Assembly: GCA_024405645.1 (NCBI GenBank)
Contig: JAKSOJ010000025.1
Location: 1 to 10,968, forward strand
Direction: 5' to 3'
Source of the DNA: Phascolarctobacterium sp.
GTDB lineage: Bacteria; Bacillota; Negativicutes; Acidaminococcales; Acidaminococcaceae
DNA: 10,968 nucleotides
Part shown: positions 7,370-10,968 of the stretch, piece after piece
Numbering within the stretch: the stretch's first letter is position 1
How the letters are laid out: the number at the start of each line of letters is the position of its first letter
Translations under genes and position numbers: made by a program
The notes under the pieces: model-generated
What the model was told of the DNA's origin: nothing
The model's input: the letters and a program-made list of their open reading frames with translations, nothing else
Databases searched by the model: none

Positions 7370-8098
7370 TCAAATATTTAATATCTTTTTAAATTCAGGA
7401 AGATAATGGCGAGACACAGGGATTTCCTTTTGTGAGCAGTTATCAAGAGTCAAGATAAAGGTATCATTAAACCAGGGAATTATTTCTCTAATCTTACTGA
7501 TATTCACAATAAAGGACTTGTGGGTTCTCAAAAAACCAAGATTCTTAAGTTTTAATTCAACATCCTTGAGCGATGCATTGATTTCATATTCTCCGTTATT
7601 TGTAGATACGATAACCTTTTGCTGTTCTGCTCTGATAAGGCTTATTTCTTCCATTGGATTGAGGAGGATCATCTTATCATTGTGCCAAACAGGAAGCTTA
7701 AAAATATCCTTGGGCGCAATGTTTTCCATTTGTTTCTTTTGATTGCGGAAACGCATAATGGTCAGGAGGATGCGTTCTTGAGTATAAGGCTTAAGCACGT
7801 AGTCGAATGCTTGCAGCTCAAAGGCTTGAACAGCGAACTGACCATAGCCTGTAGAGAACACGATGAGAGGCGGATTGCTAATGGTAGAACGAATAATACG
7901 CGCGATTTCAAGACCATTAACCTGGGGCATTTCAATATCCAGGAAAACTATATCAGCTGTATTATTTTGTAGATAGTCTAAAAGCTCTTGTCCAATTGAA
8001 CATTGTGCAACTATCTCAACATCGTTGATATTTTGCAATATTGAGGAAAGCTCTTGTCTTGTTGGGAATTCATCATCAACTATTACTACTTTAATCAT
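7370..8098 (-). CDS. LytTR-family response regulator
   Basis: This 242-residue cytosolic transcription regulator is the output of the two-component pair with the kinase encoded just upstream. Residues about 1-120 are a receiver domain with the acidic pair D8/D9, phosphoacceptor D54 in FLDIEMP, and K103 in VLKPY. Residues about 133-240 are a LytTR DNA-binding domain, with the characteristic FLRTHKSFIVNISKI segment at about 189-203. Known LytTR regulators bind imperfect direct repeats and often act on a neighbouring promoter. The ATG overlaps the kinase stop by 8 nt, which implies co-transcription and translational coupling and supports this start. The symbol lytR/lytT would be a family label only; the regulated genes are unknown. 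Confidence 0.94.
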   Translation of the reverse strand: MIKVVIVDDEFPTRQELSSILQNINDVEIVAQCSIGQELLDYLQNNTADIVFLDIEMPQVNGLEIARIIRSTISNPPLIVFSTGYGQFAVQAFELQAFDYVLKPYTQERILLTIMRFRNQKKQMENIAPKDIFKLPVWHNDKMILLNPMEEISLIRAEQQKVIVSTNNGEYEINASLKDVELKLKNLGFLRTHKSFIVNISKIREIIPWFNDTFILTLDNCSQKEIPVSRHYLPEFKKILNI

Positions 8099-9761
8099 CG
8101 CTTTCGTCCACCTCCATATAAGGAATTCTCATTACGACCATAGTGCCTTTATCAACACGACTGTATATTCTTAAATGGTTTTTTGGTCCGTAGAGAGTAA
8201 TAAGTCTTTGATTGACATTTGAAAGACCAATGGATTTTTTGGGAATAGATGTGTCAAAGATAATTTTTAAAGTTTCTTTGGGGATACCCAAACCATCATC
8301 CAAGACGGTGATTCTAAAATAATCCTTGCGTTTTTCTATACGGATGAGGATTTGTCCACCTGATACTTTGGGATAGAGCCCATGCTTAATAGCATTTTCA
8401 ACTATTGGCTGGAGAATGAGTGCTGGAACCTGGAAAGACTCTTCAATATCTATATCGTAGTTAACCTTAAGCCTGTCACCAAAACGAGCTTGTTCAAGAT
8501 GAATATACGCATTGATGTGTTGCAATTCGTTGCGAATGGAAATCATAGTGTTTGCATCCGTAAGATTGTTGCGATAGTAGCTTGCAAGGTCGTTAATTAG
8601 GGATTTAGCAGTTTGTGGTTGTTGGGAACAGAAATAACTAATTGTGCTAAGCGCATTGAAGAGGAAATGAGGGTTAATTTGGCTTTGGAGCGCCTTGATT
8701 TCAGCTTTATCCAAAAGCTCTGCTTTCTCCTTGATACCATGCACGGTAATTTGATTGGTAATCATTGTACCAATACCTTTGGCAAGAGTGTTTTCAAAAG
8801 GGGTAATCCCTGGGGTTAGAATATGACCAATGCAGAAATAGCCAACATGGTGTTTATCATTATGGATAGGAATACTAATATAGGAACGGATTACATCAAG
8901 TTCAGTAGTAGGTAGCTTAAAGGAAGAAGCGAATAATCTTTGGAAATCATTGGTAAGAAATTTTACAAATGCGGCTTCTGTTCTATAGGATGAAAAACCT
9001 AATATTTCATCTAAAGAAGTAATTGCAACAAAATCAAAGGTTTCAGCTTCTTGTAAAATGATATCGGTAGTTTGGGACGCACTTGTTGCATTTAAACCAT
9101 TTTGCAGAATAGAAATACTGTTATTGGTAATTTTCAAGGCTGTTTTAGCACTGATGCCCTCGATTATTTCTTGTTGATTGTAGAAACCTTCTAAAATGCC
9201 AATAAAGGAGCCAAGTCCGATGGAACAAGTGAATAACAAAGGGAAGAGCATATCTTCAAGAACATAACCATTGGGGAGATTAACAGAGCATAACACAGTT
9301 ATGGCGATGTATAAAGCAGAGAAGATAAAGCCAAGAATTGCACCATTGGCATATATGGATTTTTGATGCTGCAGCCATTTTGCAAGGTAACCGGAGGCAA
9401 TGCCTAGGACGAGCATCAAAGGATAGTGAACAGGAGAAAGTGGAATTGGCATGAACGTATAGGCCAAAAGGGAACTAATCAATCCAGTAAGTCCACCGAT
9501 TAATGGACCTCCTATAAAACCTGCTGCAAGTACAATTGTCAGTTGATTATTAATGCTAACAGTCCGCATTAAAGAGCCTGCGAAAATATCAGCTACGGCT
9601 ATTGCGATAAATAGAGCAGAAAATAACAACTTGCTCTTAAGCCGTTTCCTTAGCGTATTAATGATGTTTCGCATTTGCGTTGTACGGCAGAGAATGGCAA
9701 AAAATACCAAAATAATGAATAGCCGCGCGCACAGGTTAATGAGAATGTTATACCAGATCAT
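8091..9761 (-). CDS. LytS-like membrane sensor histidine kinase
   Basis: This 556-residue inner-membrane kinase should autophosphorylate and pass phosphate to the LytTR regulator that overlaps its 3' end. The N-terminus has about six hydrophobic segments (roughly 5-25, 43-62, 73-100, 110-128, 138-160, 170-192). The AAGFIGGPLIGGLTGLISSL stretch (79-98) is typical of the 5TMR-LYT sensing domain. Residues about 210-340 look like a GAF-type domain. The His_kinase domain has phosphoacceptor H365 in QSQINPHFLFNAL, and the ATPase domain has ENAIKHG (N456), DDG (488-490) and IGLSNVNQRL (511-520). All key residues are present. The start has AAGGAG 6 nt upstream (complement of 9768-9773). Related kinases sense small metabolites such as pyruvate or cell-envelope state; the ligand here is unknown. 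Confidence 0.94.
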   Translation of the reverse strand: MIWYNILINLCARLFIILVFFAILCRTTQMRNIINTLRKRLKSKLLFSALFIAIAVADIFAGSLMRTVSINNQLTIVLAAGFIGGPLIGGLTGLISSLLAYTFMPIPLSPVHYPLMLVLGIASGYLAKWLQHQKSIYANGAILGFIFSALYIAITVLCSVNLPNGYVLEDMLFPLLFTCSIGLGSFIGILEGFYNQQEIIEGISAKTALKITNNSISILQNGLNATSASQTTDIILQEAETFDFVAITSLDEILGFSSYRTEAAFVKFLTNDFQRLFASSFKLPTTELDVIRSYISIPIHNDKHHVGYFCIGHILTPGITPFENTLAKGIGTMITNQITVHGIKEKAELLDKAEIKALQSQINPHFLFNALSTISYFCSQQPQTAKSLINDLASYYRNNLTDANTMISIRNELQHINAYIHLEQARFGDRLKVNYDIDIEESFQVPALILQPIVENAIKHGLYPKVSGGQILIRIEKRKDYFRITVLDDGLGIPKETLKIIFDTSIPKKSIGLSNVNQRLITLYGPKNHLRIYSRVDKGTMVVMRIPYMEVDESDD

Positions 9762-9826
9762 AGATAGCTCCTTATAAGTTATCCTGGAATGTATCGAAAA
9801 TTCTTAAAAATTGATTAGCTAATTTA

Positions 9827-9856
9827 ATTATAATATAAAATGCTCAATTTGTGCAA
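9827..9856 (-). promoter_or_regulatory. Promoter of the two-component operon
   Basis: On the minus strand, TTGCAC (complement of 9851-9856) and a perfect TATAAT (complement of 9827-9832) are separated by 18 bp. Transcription would start near 9820, giving a leader of about 60 nt before the kinase AAGGAG site. Confidence 0.55.
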
Positions 9857-10052
9857 AAGAAAAGGGGGGAAAATCATCTTATTTCCATATTTTGTAACAT
9901 AAAGGTAGATTTCTGCATCTTACCCCCAAAAAGGTATATAAAAAAATTATTGTGCTAAAATGATAATGTAGGGAAAAGTTGTGGCTTAACCTAAACCTTG
10001 TTGATTTTATACTTGTCTAAGTCTAGAGGCAAGCGTATTAATTTTAAATACC

Positions 10053-10061
10053 AGAGGAGGT
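10053..10061 (+). promoter_or_regulatory. Very strong ribosome binding site of the nitrilase gene
   Basis: AGAGGAGGT lies 7 nt before the ATG, a near-complete match to the 16S 3' end. The same nine bases recur before the next gene (10899-10907). Both genes of this unit therefore appear set for efficient translation, in contrast to the weak site of the fused enzyme gene. Confidence 0.8.
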
Positions 10062-10068
10062 AATTACT

Positions 10069-10881
10069 ATGAAAATCAAAGTAGCAGCTATTCAAATGAA
10101 TTGTGAACTGGCTAATGTTGACGCTAACCTGGCAAGAGCGGAAAAGTTGCTGAAGGAAGCAGTTGACCAAGGTGCTAAATGGGTAGTATTCCCCGAATTG
10201 TTCAATACTGGCTACTGGATTCCTAAACAAGATGTAGAAATGGCAGAGGATATTCCTAATGGTCGTACTACTCAATGGATGATTGAACAAGCTAAAAAAT
10301 ACCAAATTTTGGTAACTGGTTGTATTTTAGCTAACACTCCGAACAAGGGAATCATTACTGATACTGCTTTAACCGTAAACGAAAATGGTTTGATGGGTAA
10401 GTATGATAAGGTTCATCTTTGGGACAACGAAGAATTACGTTTCCAAAATGGTGCAGAGGTTCCTGAACCTGTTGTTTATGGCGATTTGAAGATTGGTCAC
10501 CAAATCTGCTATGAAATTGGTTTCCCTGATCTGTCTCGTCTGATGGTTCTCAAGGGTGCTAACGTAATCGCTTATCCTGCAGCCTTTGGTAGAGCTCGCT
10601 ACTATGTTTGGGATATTCAATCTAAAGCTAGAGCATTGGAAAATGGTATCTATGTTATCGCTGTAAACCGTGCAGGCGTTGATGATAATACCGTATTCTT
10701 GGGTGGTCATTCTCGTATCGTAGCTCCTAATGGTGAAGTACTGTGCGAAGCTGATAGAGATAGCGATGCAGTTCTGGTTGCTGAAATTGATCTCGATAAA
10801 TGTACTGAAGCTCGCCGTACAGTTCCTTATTTGAGAGACTTGAACAAAGCTCTTGTTAAATCTGAATGGGCTAAGCTGTAA
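10069..10881 (+). CDS. Nitrilase-superfamily carbon-nitrogen hydrolase (amidase-like)
   Basis: This 270-residue cytosolic hydrolase of non-peptide C-N bonds has the complete Glu-Lys-Cys triad: E43 in VVFPELFNTGYW, K114 in GKYDKVHLW, and C147 in GHQICYEIGFPDLSR, with E149 next to it. QSKARALENGIYVIAVNRAG (185-204) and GHSRIVAPNGEVL (213-225) are further family landmarks. The length is normal. The sequence resembles the group that includes aliphatic and stereoselective amidases and N-carbamoyl amino acid hydrolases; true nitrilase activity seems less likely at this length. Substrate cannot be assigned. The start is fixed by the strong AGAGGAGGT 7 nt upstream. A probable transporter gene begins 33 nt after its stop, so the pair likely imports and hydrolyses an amide or related compound, possibly under control of the divergent two-component system. 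Confidence 0.92.
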   Translation: MKIKVAAIQMNCELANVDANLARAEKLLKEAVDQGAKWVVFPELFNTGYWIPKQDVEMAEDIPNGRTTQWMIEQAKKYQILVTGCILANTPNKGIITDTALTVNENGLMGKYDKVHLWDNEELRFQNGAEVPEPVVYGDLKIGHQICYEIGFPDLSRLMVLKGANVIAYPAAFGRARYYVWDIQSKARALENGIYVIAVNRAGVDDNTVFLGGHSRIVAPNGEVLCEADRDSDAVLVAEIDLDKCTEARRTVPYLRDLNKALVKSEWAKL

Positions 10882-10914
10882 TCTGATTTCTTATTACGAG
10901 AGGAGGTCTGTGTC

Positions 10915-10968
10915 ATGTCATTAAATACTTGGATGATATGCGGACTTGCATTATATGTAATCTTTGTA
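10915..10968 (+). CDS. Start of a probable membrane transporter, cut by the window edge
   Basis: Only the first 18 codons are present (MSLNTWMICGLALYVIFV). GAGAGGAGGT (10898-10907) lies 7 nt upstream, so the start is well supported. After a short polar head the peptide is hydrophobic, as in a first transmembrane helix. The ALYVIFV stretch would fit the N-terminus of a sodium:solute symporter or another secondary transporter, but 18 residues cannot decide the family. It lies 33 nt after the nitrilase stop with no terminator between, so it is almost certainly in the same operon. Confidence 0.7.
   Translation, partial: MSLNTWMICGLALYVIFV

Larger units (their letters stand above)
9762..10068. 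other. Divergent intergenic region between the sensor kinase and the nitrilase
   Basis: These 307 bases contain no credible gene. They hold a minus-strand promoter for the two-component operon (listed separately) and must hold the promoter for the nitrilase unit. The best rightward candidate is a TATACT at 10008-10013 with a weak CTTAAC at 9985-9990 (17-bp spacer); an alternative -10, GATAAT, lies at 9962-9967. Other structure includes G6 at 9864-9869, C5 at 9923-9927, a direct repeat AAAGGTA at 9901-9907 and 9930-9936, CATCTTA at 9875-9881 and 9916-9922, and a small hairpin (CTTGTCT 10012-10018, AGGCAAG 10027-10033, one G-U pair). Any of these could be regulatory; none is a recognised operator. 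Confidence 0.6.

Noticed and set aside
7619..7972. Plus-strand frame opposite the response regulator
   Set aside because: It overlaps the receiver and LytTR coding sequence completely, and no domain or start context supports it.
10012..10033. Hairpin near the start of the nitrilase transcript as an attenuator
   Set aside because: The stem is only 7 bp with a G-U pair, there is no T-tract, and it overlaps the candidate -10. It is not convincing as a terminator.

Overview
The window looks like a chromosomal segment from a low-to-moderate GC, anaerobic Firmicutes-type bacterium. The Negativicutes (Veillonella/Selenomonas/Acidaminococcus-like) are my best guess. The guess rests on AGGAGG-type ribosome binding sites, sigma-A-like promoters, a LytS/LytR-type two-component pair, and a fused amylase-glucanotransferase of a kind I recall being annotated in that class. 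Species cannot be fixed from the sequence. There are five complete protein genes plus one truncated at the right edge. I see no rRNA, tRNA, CRISPR array, insertion sequence or phage gene.

Layout. Bases 1-522 are non-coding and rich in repeats: a REP/MITE-like hairpin, a 37-38 bp direct repeat, and a run of seven degenerate heptamers. Two good promoters follow. Bases 523-6249 are a glycogen/maltodextrin breakdown operon: glgP (glycogen phosphorylase), then a 1095-residue two-enzyme protein joining a GH13 alpha-glucosidase/neopullulanase-like enzyme to a GH77 4-alpha-glucanotransferase. A terminator hairpin ends the unit. A stand-alone amidohydrolase-2 family TIM-barrel hydrolase follows (6326-7261, + strand). 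It converges on a two-component operon on the minus strand (sensor kinase 9761-8091, LytTR regulator 8098-7370), and a long bidirectional terminator hairpin separates them. A 307-bp divergent intergenic region separates the kinase from a rightward unit. That unit consists of a nitrilase-superfamily carbon-nitrogen hydrolase (10069-10881) and the first 18 codons of a probable membrane transporter, both with very strong ribosome binding sites.

How the genes may work together. GlgP shortens glucan chains by phosphorolysis until it nears a branch. The fused GH13-GH77 protein can hydrolyse and redistribute the remaining limit dextrin and short maltodextrins, regenerating chains long enough for GlgP. 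The membrane sensor kinase (multi-TM LytS-like domain, GAF-like region, His_kinase/HATPase) and its LytTR regulator lie divergently next to a hydrolase-transporter pair. In this class of systems that arrangement often means the sensor controls uptake and processing of a small metabolite. This is inference from position only. No operator or ligand can be read with confidence.
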